DNA of 64,000 nucleotides. Source: Nocardia yamanashiensis NBRC 100130. GTDB taxonomy: Bacteria; Actinomycetota; Actinomycetes; Mycobacteriales; Mycobacteriaceae. The DNA lies in assembly GCF_001613325.1 (NCBI RefSeq), contig NZ_BDCD01000013.1, positions 302,647 through 366,646 on the forward strand. Reading direction: 5' to 3'. Under the pieces are notes generated by a model. That model had not been told where the DNA came from. It did not search any database and saw only the letters and a list, made by a program, of their open reading frames with translations. Both the position numbers and the translations under genes were made by a program. This document shows, one piece after another, positions 38,321 to 47,550 of this stretch. How positions within the stretch are numbered: the first letter of the stretch is position 1; each line of letters begins with the position of its first letter.

Positions 38321-39682
38321 ATGGACCTTCTCAACCCCCTCGACGCGATCTTCCTCGCGATCGAATCCCGCGAACACCCCATGCACGTCGGCGGCCTGCA
38401 GCTGTTCGAGCCGCCCGCCGAGGCGGGTCCGGAGTTCACCCGCGACCTCTACCGCACCATGGCCTCGGCCACCGAGGTGCGCACCCGGTTCCGGCGGCGG
38501 CCCAGCCGGCGCCTGGGCGGCTTCTCCACGCTGAGCTGGGACCACGCCGAACACGTCGACCTGCACTACCACCTGCGGCGCAGCGCGCTGCCGTCCCCCG
38601 GCGGCCTGCCCGACCTGCTGGATCTGACCGAGCGACTGCACGGCATCCTGCTGGACCGGCACCGGCCACTGTGGGAGGCCCGGCTCATCGAAGGCCTCGA
38701 CGACGGGCGCTTCGCGGTTTACATCAAGATGCACCACGCGCTCATCGACGGCGTCTCGGCCATGCGGCTGCTGCAGCGCACCATGACCGACGACCCGCTC
38801 GACACCCGGGTGCGGGTGCCGTGGGGCGCGCCGGTGGTGGAGCGCGACGACAGCGTGCCGCCGGACAGTTCGCTGCAGCAGTTGCGAAAGTCGCTGCCGC
38901 GCATGGTCCGCAGCATCGGAGCGGTCGCCGCGCCGTTGCGGGGCGCGCTGGACGGACGGCTCACCATGCCGATGACCGCGCCGCGCACCATGTTCAACGT
39001 CTCCATCGGCGGGGCGCGGCGGATCGCGGTGCGGTCCTGGCCGCTGGAGCGGGTCAATGCCGTGCGCCAGGCCACCGGGGCCACCATCAACGACATCGTG
39101 CTGGCCATGAGTTCGGCGGCGCTGCGCTCCTACCTGATCGAACACGACGCGCTGCCGGACGAGCCGCTCATCGCCATGGTGCCGGTGAACATTCGCAGCG
39201 CCGCGGAATCCGATGTGTCCGAGGGCAATATGGTGGCGGCCTGCCTGGCCAACCTGGCCACCCACCTGGACGATCCGGCGGCGCGGCTGGAGGCCATCAG
39301 CACCTCCATGCGCCGGGCCAAGTCGGTGTTCACGCAGTTGCCGAAGACCGAGGCCATGGTGCTGTCGGCGCTGCTCATGACCCCGCTCGGGGTGTCGCTG
39401 GTGCCGGGCTTCGAATCGCTGCCGCGCATGCCGTTCAATCTGGTCATCTCGAATGTGCCGGGTCCGCGCAAGCCGGTGTACATGCAGGGCGCGCGGCTGG
39501 ACGCCAACTATCCGCTGTCGATTCCGTTCGAATCGCAGGCCATGAACATCACCCTCACCACCAACGGCGACAATCTGGACTTCGGCATCGTGGGCTGCCG
39601 GCGCACCGTGCCGGACCTGGACCGCTTCCCGGATCATCTGGAGAACGGGCTGGCCGAACTGGAGAAGGCGGTCGCCCACTAG
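38321..39682 (+). CDS. WS/DGAT-family O-acyltransferase (wax ester/TAG synthase) #2
   Basis: This 453-residue paralogue of the enzyme at 6939 has the full family N-terminus MDLLNPLDAIFLAIESREHPM, the catalytic HHALIDGVS, GATINDIVLAMSSAALRSYL, and NLVISNVPGPRKPVY. It forms triacylglycerol or wax esters from acyl-CoA. The ATG at 38321 is well defined by the conserved N-terminus. It is followed 9 bases later by the pseudouridine synthase gene on the same strand, so the two may be co-transcribed. Confidence 0.93.
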   Translation: MDLLNPLDAIFLAIESREHPMHVGGLQLFEPPAEAGPEFTRDLYRTMASATEVRTRFRRRPSRRLGGFSTLSWDHAEHVDLHYHLRRSALPSPGGLPDLLDLTERLHGILLDRHRPLWEARLIEGLDDGRFAVYIKMHHALIDGVSAMRLLQRTMTDDPLDTRVRVPWGAPVVERDDSVPPDSSLQQLRKSLPRMVRSIGAVAAPLRGALDGRLTMPMTAPRTMFNVSIGGARRIAVRSWPLERVNAVRQATGATINDIVLAMSSAALRSYLIEHDALPDEPLIAMVPVNIRSAAESDVSEGNMVAACLANLATHLDDPAARLEAISTSMRRAKSVFTQLPKTEAMVLSALLMTPLGVSLVPGFESLPRMPFNLVISNVPGPRKPVYMQGARLDANYPLSIPFESQAMNITLTTNGDNLDFGIVGCRRTVPDLDRFPDHLENGLAELEKAVAH

Positions 39683-39691
39683 CCTGGCCGG

Positions 39692-40480
39692 GTGCATACG
39701 TCTTGGCCCGAACTGCGGAAACAGTGCCTCGTGCTGGAGGACGAGGCCATGCTGGCGCTGAACAAGCCGGCCGGGATCTCGGTCACCGGCGAGCGCCACG
39801 ACACCGACATGGTGGAAATGGCCGCCGCGCAAGGCGAGACGCTCTACCCCGTGCACCGCATCGACAAGGTGACCTCGGGGCTGGTGCTGCTGGCCAAGGA
39901 ACTGCCGGCGCACGGTGAGCTGACCCGGCAGTTCAACAAGCGCACCGCGGACAAGGCGTACCTGGCCATCGTCGACGGCACGGGGCTGCCGGACCGCGGC
40001 GTCATCGACCTGCCCTTGAGCGTGGGCCGCAAGAACCGGGTGCGGATCGCCGCGCCGCGCGAGAGCATCCACCGCGACGGCGACGCCTGGCGGGTGGCCG
40101 CCGAGGATGTGCTGGCGGGCAAGAACTATCCCTCGATCACCGAGTTCGCGACCGTGGCGCGCACCGGCTCCCACACCGTGCTGGCGCTGCGGCCGATCAC
40201 CGGGCGACGGCATCAGATCCGGGTGCACCTGGCCTGGATCGGGCACGCCATCGCCGGCGATCCGCTCTTCGACCGCACCGCCACCCACCCGCGCACCCAC
40301 TTGCATTCCTGGCGGCTGGGATTGGACGCCTCGTGGCGCCCGGACGCTCGCCTCGAACTGGAAGCCGAACCCGGCCCGGACTTCTGGCGGCTCGGCGACT
40401 CCGAGGTCACGGCCGCCCCCGAGCTACTGCTGAGCAAGGCCGCCGAGCTCATGACCCAGGTCACCGGCAGCGAGAAGTGA
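39692..40480 (+). CDS. RluA-family pseudouridine synthase
   Basis: This 262-residue enzyme isomerises uridine to pseudouridine in rRNA or tRNA. The catalytic Asp is in HRIDKVTSGLVLLAK. Other family blocks are LALNKPAGISV, KRTADKAYLAIVDG and GRRHQIRVHLAWIGHAIAGDPLF. No N-terminal S4 domain is present. The start is a GTG at 39692, nine bases after the acyltransferase stop. The site specificity (RluA, RluC/D, or the TruC-like group) cannot be decided from the sequence alone. Confidence 0.92.
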   Translation: MHTSWPELRKQCLVLEDEAMLALNKPAGISVTGERHDTDMVEMAAAQGETLYPVHRIDKVTSGLVLLAKELPAHGELTRQFNKRTADKAYLAIVDGTGLPDRGVIDLPLSVGRKNRVRIAAPRESIHRDGDAWRVAAEDVLAGKNYPSITEFATVARTGSHTVLALRPITGRRHQIRVHLAWIGHAIAGDPLFDRTATHPRTHLHSWRLGLDASWRPDARLELEAEPGPDFWRLGDSEVTAAPELLLSKAAELMTQVTGSEK

Positions 40481-40617
40481 TGTGAAACCGCTATATTCGG
40501 TGGCGAGTCTCACCGAGACCGCATCAGCCCTGGTCATCTAGCCTCGGAGGGGTGGCCGGCGGTGGGCGGGCCGCGTCCGGGCGCAACGGTGCGGCCCTTG
40601 ACAGAAAGCGAACGTCG

Positions 40618-41397
40618 ATGGTTCTGCTGGCACAGCTGAGTGACACCCACTTCAACATGAGCGCTCGCAACAATGAACGCGCCGAACGAGTCATGGCCTT
40701 CCTGGCCGAGCTGCCCAACCGACCCGACGTCATCATCGTCACCGGCGATATCGCCGACGAAGGCGATGCCGAGGAGTACCAGCAGGCGCGCGCCGCCCTG
40801 GCCGCCGACATCCCCGTGGTGATCCTGCCTGGCAATCACGACGACCGCGGCAATATGCGCACCGTGCTCTTCGGCGAGGAGTCCTCCTACGCCCCGATCA
40901 ACCAGTCGCACCGCACCGACGGCGTCACCCTGGCCCTGCTCGACTCCAGCATCCCCGGCAAGCCCGAGGGCCTGCTGGACGACGAGACCTACGCCTTCCT
41001 CACCGATCTGCTGGCCGCCACGCCCGCCGACGACGTGGTGCTGATCGCCATGCACCATCCGCCGGTCCCGGTGCAGTCCACCGTGGTCGACCCGATCCGC
41101 CTGACCAATCCGGAACGCCTCGCCGAGATCGTGGCCGGCGACGACCGCATCCTGGCCGTCCTCACCGGCCACGTGCACGCCGGCCTGATGACCTCCTTCG
41201 CCGGCAAGCCGCTCATCGTCGCCCCGAGCGTCTCCTCCACCATCGGCTGCGAATGGGAAACGGCCGCACCGGGACATGTGCCCATCGACTTCGCCCCCGA
41301 CCCGTCGCTGATCTTCCACTCCATCACCGACGGCCGGCTGCTGTCCATGTTCCGGCCCATCGCCATGGGCGGCTGGCTCAGCGAACCAATGGAGTGA
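40618..41397 (+). CDS. Calcineurin-like metallophosphoesterase, CpdA-like
   Basis: This 259-residue class III cyclic-nucleotide phosphodiesterase-like protein has all dimetal blocks: QLSDTHFN (D-x-H), VTGDIADEGD (GD), LPGNHDDR (GNHD), AMHHPPVPV (His) and LTGHVHAGL (GHxH). Relatives include Rv0805 and E. coli CpdA, which hydrolyse 3',5'-cAMP or other phosphodiesters. The ATG at 40618 puts the first metal motif about ten residues in, as in the family, so the longer frame from 40552 is rejected. Its 3' end overlaps that of the convergent AraC gene by 20 bases. Confidence 0.9.
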   Translation: MVLLAQLSDTHFNMSARNNERAERVMAFLAELPNRPDVIIVTGDIADEGDAEEYQQARAALAADIPVVILPGNHDDRGNMRTVLFGEESSYAPINQSHRTDGVTLALLDSSIPGKPEGLLDDETYAFLTDLLAATPADDVVLIAMHHPPVPVQSTVVDPIRLTNPERLAEIVAGDDRILAVLTGHVHAGLMTSFAGKPLIVAPSVSSTIGCEWETAAPGHVPIDFAPDPSLIFHSITDGRLLSMFRPIAMGGWLSEPME

Positions 41398-42445
41398 CCG
41401 CCTCGCGCCGGAACGCGGACGGGGTGGTTCCCGTCCAGCGTTTGAAGGCGTGGATGAAGGTGGAGGCTTCCGCGTAACCCAGCCGGATGGCCACATCGCT
41501 GACCGACAGCGGTGTGGCCGTGAGCATTTCCTCCGCCAGCGCGCGCCGCACCTCGTCGAGCAGGGCGCGGTAGCTGGTGCCGGCGGCGTCGAGGTGGCGG
41601 CGCAGGGTGCGGGTGCTCATGGCCAGATCCCTTGCCACGGCGTCGATTCCGGCCGGGGTGGCGAAACCGTCCGCACCGCCGCGCGGCACCAGGCGTTCCC
41701 GCACCTCGGCGGCGATGCCGGTGCGCGCCCGCCGCCGCGACACCAGTTCCCGGCACTGGGTCAGGCACATGGTCCAGGTGTGCTCGTTGGCCTGGGGCAA
41801 GGGGCTGTCCAGCACGGCCGGGTCGAAGGTGAACAGATTCTGGGGCTGTTCGAAACGCGGTGTGAGGCCGTACATCTCGACATAGGGCGACGGGTCCGGC
41901 GGCGCCGGGAAGTCGAATTCGGCGCGCAGCAGCTCCACCCGATGCCCGAGCAGGTCCGACAGCACGCGATGCATGGCGGTCACATCCCGTTCCACCAGGA
42001 AGCGCCGCACATCCGCCGGTACTCGCTCGTCGTGGATGCGCGCCACGAACTCCCCGGGCTGCCAGCGCGCCACCGGGATGCAGAACGTGAAGCTCAGCTC
42101 CAGATAGCGCAGCGCGAAGCTGATGGCCTCGCCCAGCGTCGGGCTGCTGACGCACGCGAACCCGAAGATCCCGAAGGTGCTGATCCGGTACCGCTCCCCC
42201 ACCTCCAGCCCCAGATTCGGCCGTTCCCCCAGCTCCCGCACCAGATTCCGGATCACCGCCAGCTCGGTGCGCGCATCGATCTGCGCGTCCGGATTCGCCA
42301 GGGTCTGCTCGCTCAGCCCGCTGCCCTTCAGCAGCGTGGCCGCCGGCACCCCGTGCTCACGGGCGTAGCCGGTCATGAGTACGACGCTCGCCACGCCGCG
42401 CGGGAAGTCCCAGTCCCGGATGCCGGCCTCCTGCACGGTGCTCAT
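41378..42445 (-). CDS. AraC-family transcriptional regulator #2
   Basis: This 355-residue AraC protein has the 'arabinose-binding' type N-domain (GERYRISTFGIFGFACVSSPTLGEAI, LRYLELSFTF). Its double C-terminal helix-turn-helix is AVARDLAMSTRTLRRHLDAAGTSY and SVSDVAIRLGYAEASTFIHAFKRWTGTTPSAFR. The start at 42445 gives MSTVQEAGIRDWDFPRG. It is divergent (93 bp) from the flavin monooxygenase gene, which it probably activates; this arrangement is very common in mycolic-acid actinomycetes. I saw no clean direct repeat in the short gap. Confidence 0.92.
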   Translation of the reverse strand: MSTVQEAGIRDWDFPRGVASVVLMTGYAREHGVPAATLLKGSGLSEQTLANPDAQIDARTELAVIRNLVRELGERPNLGLEVGERYRISTFGIFGFACVSSPTLGEAISFALRYLELSFTFCIPVARWQPGEFVARIHDERVPADVRRFLVERDVTAMHRVLSDLLGHRVELLRAEFDFPAPPDPSPYVEMYGLTPRFEQPQNLFTFDPAVLDSPLPQANEHTWTMCLTQCRELVSRRRARTGIAAEVRERLVPRGGADGFATPAGIDAVARDLAMSTRTLRRHLDAAGTSYRALLDEVRRALAEEMLTATPLSVSDVAIRLGYAEASTFIHAFKRWTGTTPSAFRREAVTPLVR

Positions 42446-42538
42446 ACCCAGATTATGGCCGAATTTCTCAATCAGGTCTCCCACGAAATGCGGGGCGCGC
42501 TCCTACAGTGGAAAGGTCTTCGATGTGAGGAGGGCCAC

Positions 42539-43990
42539 ATGCCGTCGATCATCATCATCGGCGCCGGCTTCGGCGGAATCGGCGTGGCTATCGAATTGCG
42601 GCGCAACGGCTTCCACGAGTTCACCATCCTGGAGCGGGCGGCGGACCTGGGCGGGGTGTGGCGGGAGAACACCTATCCGGGAGCGGCCTGCGATGTGCCG
42701 TCGCCGCTGTACTCCTTCGCCAAGGAGCCGAAACCGAAATGGCGGCAGCGGTATTCGGAGCGGGAGGACATTCACGCGTACATGCGCGGGGTGGCGCAGC
42801 GGCACGGGCTGGGCGAGCGCATCGTGTTCGGGGCCGAGGTCACCGAGGCGGAGTTCGACGAGGGCGGCGGGCGGTGGACGGTGCGGACCGCCGACGGGGT
42901 CACCCGGACCGCCGACGTGCTGATTTCGGCGGTCGGGCAGTTGTCGCGGCCCGCCATGCCCGCCATCCCGGGGGTGGAAAGCTTTGCGGGGCAGTCGTTT
43001 CACTCGGCGCGGTGGGATCACGAGGTGAAACTGGCCGGTAAGCGGGTGGCGTGCATCGGGACGGGGGCCAGCGCGATTCAGTACGTGCCGGTCATTCAAC
43101 CCGAGGTGGAGCGGTTGACGCTGTTCCAGCGGACGGCGGCCTGGGTGCTGCCGAAATTCGACACCGATTACAAGCCGGTGCATCAGCGGGTGTTGATCCA
43201 GGTGCCGGGCATGCCTGTCGCGGAACGGTTCTCGTGGTGGGCCATCGGGGAGTTCGTGGCGCTGGGGCTGGTGGAGTTCCCGGGAATCGTGCGGGCGGTG
43301 GCGCGGATCGCGGAACGGCATCTGGAGGAACAGGTGCCGGACCCGGTGCTGCGGGCCAAGCTGACGCCGGATTATCCGATCGGGTGTAAACGGGGGTTGT
43401 TCTCCAACGACTACTACCCGGCGCTGGCCGAACCGAATGTGATGGTGGAGACCACGCCCATCAGCGAGATCGTGCCGGAGGGGGTGAAGACCGCGGACGG
43501 GGTGGTGCACGCGGCCGACGTGATCGTCTACGGGACCGGGTTCAAGGGCACGGAATTCCTGTGGCCCATGAAGATTCGCGGGCGGGGCGGGGCGCATCTG
43601 GGCGATGTGTGGGACGGCGGGGCGCACGCCTATTTGGGGATCACGGTGCCGGAGTTCCCGAATCTGTTCCTGGTGTACGGGCCGAACACCAATCTCGGGG
43701 TCGGGTCGATCATCTACATGATCGAATCGCAGGCCCGCTACATCCGGCACGCGGTGCAGCTGCTGGCCGAGCGGCCGGGGCACTGCCTGGAGGTGCGGCC
43801 GGAGGTGGAGCGGGAATTCAACGACGCCTTGCAGCAAAGGCTGTCGCGGACGCCGTGGAACTTCTGCACCAGCTGGTATCGGACCGCGTCCGGACGAATC
43901 ACCAACAACTGGCCCGGCACCACCCGATCGTATCGGCGCCAGGTGCGCAAAGTGCGGCTGTCCGACTACCGACTCACCCGCGCGACGTAA
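42539..43990 (+). CDS. Flavin-containing (Baeyer-Villiger type) monooxygenase
   Basis: This 483-residue FAD/NADPH enzyme has the N-terminal FAD site (IIIIGAGFGGIGVAIEL), the GGVWRENTYPGAACDVPSPLYSF block of Baeyer-Villiger and related monooxygenases, and a second Rossmann site (KRVACIGTGASAIQYVPVI). The FxGxxxHxxxW-like fingerprint reads FAGQSFHSARWDHE, and the ATG-type motif is VIVYGTGFKGTEF. It oxidises ketones or other lipophilic substrates. AGGAGG precedes the ATG at 42539 at 7 bases. It is regulated, by inference, by the divergent AraC protein. A different, shorter flavoprotein monooxygenase is at 57533. Confidence 0.92.
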   Translation: MPSIIIIGAGFGGIGVAIELRRNGFHEFTILERAADLGGVWRENTYPGAACDVPSPLYSFAKEPKPKWRQRYSEREDIHAYMRGVAQRHGLGERIVFGAEVTEAEFDEGGGRWTVRTADGVTRTADVLISAVGQLSRPAMPAIPGVESFAGQSFHSARWDHEVKLAGKRVACIGTGASAIQYVPVIQPEVERLTLFQRTAAWVLPKFDTDYKPVHQRVLIQVPGMPVAERFSWWAIGEFVALGLVEFPGIVRAVARIAERHLEEQVPDPVLRAKLTPDYPIGCKRGLFSNDYYPALAEPNVMVETTPISEIVPEGVKTADGVVHAADVIVYGTGFKGTEFLWPMKIRGRGGAHLGDVWDGGAHAYLGITVPEFPNLFLVYGPNTNLGVGSIIYMIESQARYIRHAVQLLAERPGHCLEVRPEVEREFNDALQQRLSRTPWNFCTSWYRTASGRITNNWPGTTRSYRRQVRKVRLSDYRLTRAT

Positions 43991-44030
43991 AACCGGAGCT
44001 CACCGGGTGGGCTGTGGCATATTCGCGGGC

Positions 44031-44426
44031 ATGCGCACCCGCCTCCGGCTCGTTGCACCGCTCGTGCTCCTGGCGTCGCTCCCGTTGATCGGCTGCTCGC
44101 CCGATCAGCACGCCAGCACCGCGACCAGCTCGACCGTCCTGCCCGCGCCCACCGTGCCGGGGACCGAGCGGTTCGAGATCTACGTCGCCGATCAGGAAGC
44201 GCCGTGCACCGGCGTCGGCCAGCAGTTCTGCCTCCAGGTGCGGCGCGATCCGAACGCGGCCTGGGAGTTGCACTACGGCGGCATCGAAGGCTTCGAATTC
44301 CAGTCCGGCTACAAATACCACCTGCTCATCGAGCAGAAGCCGTGGGACAACCCGCCCGCGGACGCCCCCTCGGTGAAATGGATTCTGGTGCGCCAGCTCG
44401 CCAAGGAACCCGTCGGCACTCCGTAA
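44031..44426 (+). CDS. Small lipoprotein with DUF4377-like domain
   Basis: This 131-residue protein has a lipoprotein signal (RLRLVAPLVLLASLPLIGCS, lipobox LIGC) and one small domain: FEIYVADQEAPCTGVGQQFCLQ, WELHYGGIEGFEFQSGYKYHLLIE. That pattern (C...CL, W, IEGF-x-Y-x-x-GY-x-Y-x-L) is that of DUF4377, found in exported bacterial proteins of unknown role. The ATG at 44031 starts the signal; the upstream in-frame start at 44007 is not needed. It is probably a surface-anchored protein. Confidence 0.75.
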   Translation: MRTRLRLVAPLVLLASLPLIGCSPDQHASTATSSTVLPAPTVPGTERFEIYVADQEAPCTGVGQQFCLQVRRDPNAAWELHYGGIEGFEFQSGYKYHLLIEQKPWDNPPADAPSVKWILVRQLAKEPVGTP

Positions 44427-44489
44427 GCGGTCCGTTCGACCTGGCGATCGCGTGGGTCGACCTGGCAGTCGGCGATACACGGCAGACTG

Positions 44490-46643
44490 GTGGGCGTGAC
44501 CGATTCGTCCCGAGCCCGTGGCGGCCTGCCCGACCGACCGCCCGAGCCGGCTCTCCCGCACGGCCTGTTGCGTCCCATCGAGTACGCCACGGGGGCCGTG
44601 ATGGGCGGGGCCACGGTCGGACTGGTGACGGTGGGATCGCTGGTGCCGTTCGCGGCGGCCCTGCAATTGGTGGCCGCGGTCCCGATGGGGCTGCTCGCGC
44701 ACCGGCACCGGCTGCGTACGCTGATCGCCACCACCATCGCCGCGACCCTGGTGACCTTCGTGGCCGCGGGCATCGTCCCGGCGGTCAATCTGGTGAGCGT
44801 GGCGGTGCTGGGCGGGATCATCGGCATCGTCAAACGGCGGCGCGGCGGACTGGTGGCGGTGCTCGGACTCTCGGCGCTTGCCGGGCTCACCGGTGCGCTG
44901 TTCTCGGTCGGCATGCTGCTGTTGTTCGCCCGCTCGCGGCAATTGGTGTTCGACAGCATTCGCAATACGGCCGAGGGCGTGGAGAATCTGGCGGCCCGGA
45001 CCTCCGCGCTGGAACCGCTCGGCAGGGGCGTCGCCGATTTCACCGAGATGGCGCTGCGCTGGTGGTGGCTGTGGATCGGCGGCGGGCTGGTGCTCGCCAT
45101 GATCGTCAGCGGGGTGGTGTCCTGGTACGTGCTGGGCGCGGTGCTGGACCGGCTGGCCTGGCTGCCCGGCCGCGACGATCTGCTCGACGCGCCCGCCGAC
45201 GACCGGCCGGTGGCGCCGCTGCCGATCAGCTTGCGGGACGTGTCCTTCCGCTATCCGGGGGCGCGGGCCGACGCGCTCAGCGGCATCGACCTGACCGTGC
45301 GGGCCGGGGAATTCGTGGCCGTGGTCGGGCACAACGGGTCCGGAAAGTCCACGCTCACCCGGATTCTCGCGGGCCGGCCGCCCACCGGCGGCAGCGTCGA
45401 CCGCCCGGGCTCGGCCGGGCTGGGCGTACTCGGCGGCACCGCAATGGTTTTGCAGCGACCCGAAAGCCAGACGCTGGGCGTACTGGTCGCCGACGACGTG
45501 GTCTGGGGCCTGCCCGACGGCGCGGCCGCCCAAGTCGATATCGAGGGCCTGCTCACCGAGGTCGGGCTGGGCGGTATGGGCGGGCGCGAGACCGCCACCC
45601 TGTCCGGCGGGCAGCAGCAGCGCCTCGCGGTGGCGGCGGCGCTGGCCCGGCGGCCCAGTTTCCTGATCGCCGACGAAGCCACCTCCATGATCGATCCGGA
45701 GGGCCGGCGGGAACTGGTGGCGCTCTTGGCCGATCTGCCCCGGCGGCACGGCATGGCGGTGCTGCTGGTGACCCATCACGAGGCCGACGCCGCCGCGGCC
45801 GACCGGGTGGTGCATCTGCGGCAGGGGCGGATGGTCGACCAGCTGCCCGCCTGGCCGCGCCCGGCGCACGACCCGCGCCGGCGGCCCATGGGCGCACCCA
45901 TCCTGGAGTTGCGGAACATTCGCCACACCTACAACAAGGGCACGCCGTGGGAGGCTCCCGCGCTGCACGGCATCGATCTGACCGTTTTGCGCGGCGAAAC
46001 CCTGTTGATCGTGGGCGGCAACGGATCCGGCAAATCCACGCTGGCCTGGATCATGGCCGGACTGACCGTACCGTCCGGCGGCACTTGCGAATTGGCCGAC
46101 GATCGCGGCAATCGCGCGGTGCACCGGCACATCGGCGATGTGCAGCTGGCCTTCCAGCACTCCCGGCTGCAATTGCAGCGGCAGACGGTCGGCGAGGAGA
46201 TCGAGGACTGGGGCGGCACCGGCACCGCCGCCATCGGCAAGGCCCTGGACGCGGTCGGACTGGACCGGGCGCTGGCGGCCCGCTCCATCGAGAATCTCAG
46301 TGGCGGACAGGCCAAACGGGTGGTGCTGGCGGCCATGGTCGCCGCCAAACCCCGGGTCGTGGTGCTGGACGAACCGCTCGCCGGACTCGATCCGGAGAGC
46401 CGTGCGAGCGTGGTGGAACTGCTTGCCCGGCTGCGGGATTCGGGGCACACGCTGATCGTCATCTCGCACGACGTGGGCGAGGTGGCGGCGGTGTCGGATC
46501 GCATCGTGCACCTGCAGGGCGGCAGGATTCCCGAAACCGAGACCGCCACAACGGCATTCGCCACGCCGCCGCCGTTCGCCGTCGCGCCGCGCTTCGACCG
46601 GAACCCGGCGGCCGGGCCCGATATCACCGGAGGTGCCCGATGA
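44490..46643 (+). CDS. ECF transporter: membrane (S-like) domain fused to two EcfA-type ATPases
   Basis: This 717-residue fusion begins with about five to six membrane helices over residues 25-215 (GAVMGGATVGLVTVGSLVPFAA, LIATTIAATLVTFVAAGIVPAV), resembling a substrate-binding S component. ATPase 1 follows with Walker A GHNGSGKSTLTRIL, signature LSGGQQQRLAVA and Walker B FLIADEATSMIDP. ATPase 2 has Walker A GGNGSGKSTLAWIM, signature LSGGQAKRVVLAA and Walker B VVVLDEPLAGLDP. ECF importers take up vitamins or metals. Here S, A and A' are on one chain and T is the next gene, translationally coupled by ATGA. The start is GTG at 44490 or 44496. The substrate is unknown; no riboswitch was recognised upstream. 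Confidence 0.9.
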   Translation: MGVTDSSRARGGLPDRPPEPALPHGLLRPIEYATGAVMGGATVGLVTVGSLVPFAAALQLVAAVPMGLLAHRHRLRTLIATTIAATLVTFVAAGIVPAVNLVSVAVLGGIIGIVKRRRGGLVAVLGLSALAGLTGALFSVGMLLLFARSRQLVFDSIRNTAEGVENLAARTSALEPLGRGVADFTEMALRWWWLWIGGGLVLAMIVSGVVSWYVLGAVLDRLAWLPGRDDLLDAPADDRPVAPLPISLRDVSFRYPGARADALSGIDLTVRAGEFVAVVGHNGSGKSTLTRILAGRPPTGGSVDRPGSAGLGVLGGTAMVLQRPESQTLGVLVADDVVWGLPDGAAAQVDIEGLLTEVGLGGMGGRETATLSGGQQQRLAVAAALARRPSFLIADEATSMIDPEGRRELVALLADLPRRHGMAVLLVTHHEADAAAADRVVHLRQGRMVDQLPAWPRPAHDPRRRPMGAPILELRNIRHTYNKGTPWEAPALHGIDLTVLRGETLLIVGGNGSGKSTLAWIMAGLTVPSGGTCELADDRGNRAVHRHIGDVQLAFQHSRLQLQRQTVGEEIEDWGGTGTAAIGKALDAVGLDRALAARSIENLSGGQAKRVVLAAMVAAKPRVVVLDEPLAGLDPESRASVVELLARLRDSGHTLIVISHDVGEVAAVSDRIVHLQGGRIPETETATTAFATPPPFAVAPRFDRNPAAGPDITGGAR

Positions 46644-47401
46644 GCGGCGTCGTCTTGCGCGAAGTGCCCGTGGACAGCCCGGTGCATCGACTCTGGGCCG
46701 GTACCAAGATGATCGCGGCCTTCGCCATCAGCCTGGTGCTCATGGTCGCGCCGTCCTGGCCGGTGCTGGGCATCAGCATCGCCTTCCTGATCGCGGTGTG
46801 GTTGCTGGCACGCCTGCCGCTGGGCACGCTGCCACGCTTCCCGTGGTGGCTGTGGGCGGGCATCGCGATCGGCGCGCTGATCAACCTACCCATCGGCGCG
46901 ACCGCGCTGCTGCGCTACGCCAATGTGCTGGTCTTCGGATTCATCCTGCTGGGCGCGTCCTTCCTGATCGCCTGGACCACCCCGATGGGCGATATCGCGC
47001 CCGCGCTGGCCCGGCTCGGCGCGCCGCTGCGGCGGATCGGCTGGACCCGCAACGGGGTTCGGCACGCGCTGCCGATCGACGAATGGGCGGTGGTGGTGGC
47101 GCTGACGCTGCGCGGGCTGCCGCTGCTCATGGACGAGATGCGGGTGCTGCGCGCGGCCCGCAAGCTGCGACCCAAAGGCGCCCTGCTGCACCGCACCGCG
47201 GATCCGCTGGTGGACATCCTGACCGCGAGCATGGCGGTCTCCAGCCGCCGGGCCGGGGAATTGGGCGAGGCCATCACCACCCGCGGCGGCACCGGCGAGC
47301 TCACCGCCCGGCCCAGCCGCCCGGGGCGCGCCGACGCGGTGGCGCTGGCCGTGGTGCTGGGCGTATGCGGGCTCGCGATCGGGGTCGACCTGCTGATTTG
47401 A
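46640..47401 (+). CDS. ECF transporter transmembrane component EcfT
   Basis: This 253-residue EcfT (CbiQ-like) protein has several helices (MIAAFAISLVLMVAPSWPVLGI, RYANVLVFGFILLGASFLIAW). Its two coupling Ala-Arg-type motifs are seen as MRVLRAARKLRPKG and MAVSSRRAGELGEAITTRG, which dock on the two ATPases. The ATG overlaps the fused ATPase stop by 4 bases, and GGAGGTG lies 4 bases upstream. Together the two genes make a complete ECF importer. The stop codon lies inside a perfect AT-rich palindrome (47393-47421). Confidence 0.9.
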   Translation: MSGVVLREVPVDSPVHRLWAGTKMIAAFAISLVLMVAPSWPVLGISIAFLIAVWLLARLPLGTLPRFPWWLWAGIAIGALINLPIGATALLRYANVLVFGFILLGASFLIAWTTPMGDIAPALARLGAPLRRIGWTRNGVRHALPIDEWAVVVALTLRGLPLLMDEMRVLRAARKLRPKGALLHRTADPLVDILTASMAVSSRRAGELGEAITTRGGTGELTARPSRPGRADAVALAVVLGVCGLAIGVDLLI

Positions 47402-47421
47402 TCGAGTACCGATCAAATCAG
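47393..47421. terminator. Perfect 12-bp palindrome over the EcfT stop
   Basis: CTGATTTGATCG (47393-47404) pairs perfectly with CGATCAAATCAG (47410-47421) around AGTAC. It contains the EcfT TGA and sits 130 bp before the next start. A terminator hairpin is the simplest reading. The AT-rich arms, unusual here, would also suit an operator for the downstream exported protein. Confidence 0.55.
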
Positions 47422-47550
47422 GCCCTGGTTGTCGGTCGGGCAGGCTACGGTGAGCAGTTGTAGAACGCGTTGCGATCCTGGGGTGGCCGGCACGTATCGA
47501 AAAGGGGAGGGAATCTTTTCGGGCCGACTCGGTGTTGCCGCGAGAACCTG

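Noticed and set aside
38309..40306. 665-residue minus-strand open frame
   Set aside because: It covers two well-defined plus-strand genes (WS/DGAT and RluA-type) and has only shadow composition.
43974..46511. 845-residue minus-strand open frame
   Set aside because: It is opposite the ECF fusion protein with its Walker and signature motifs; no motif is seen in the antisense frame.
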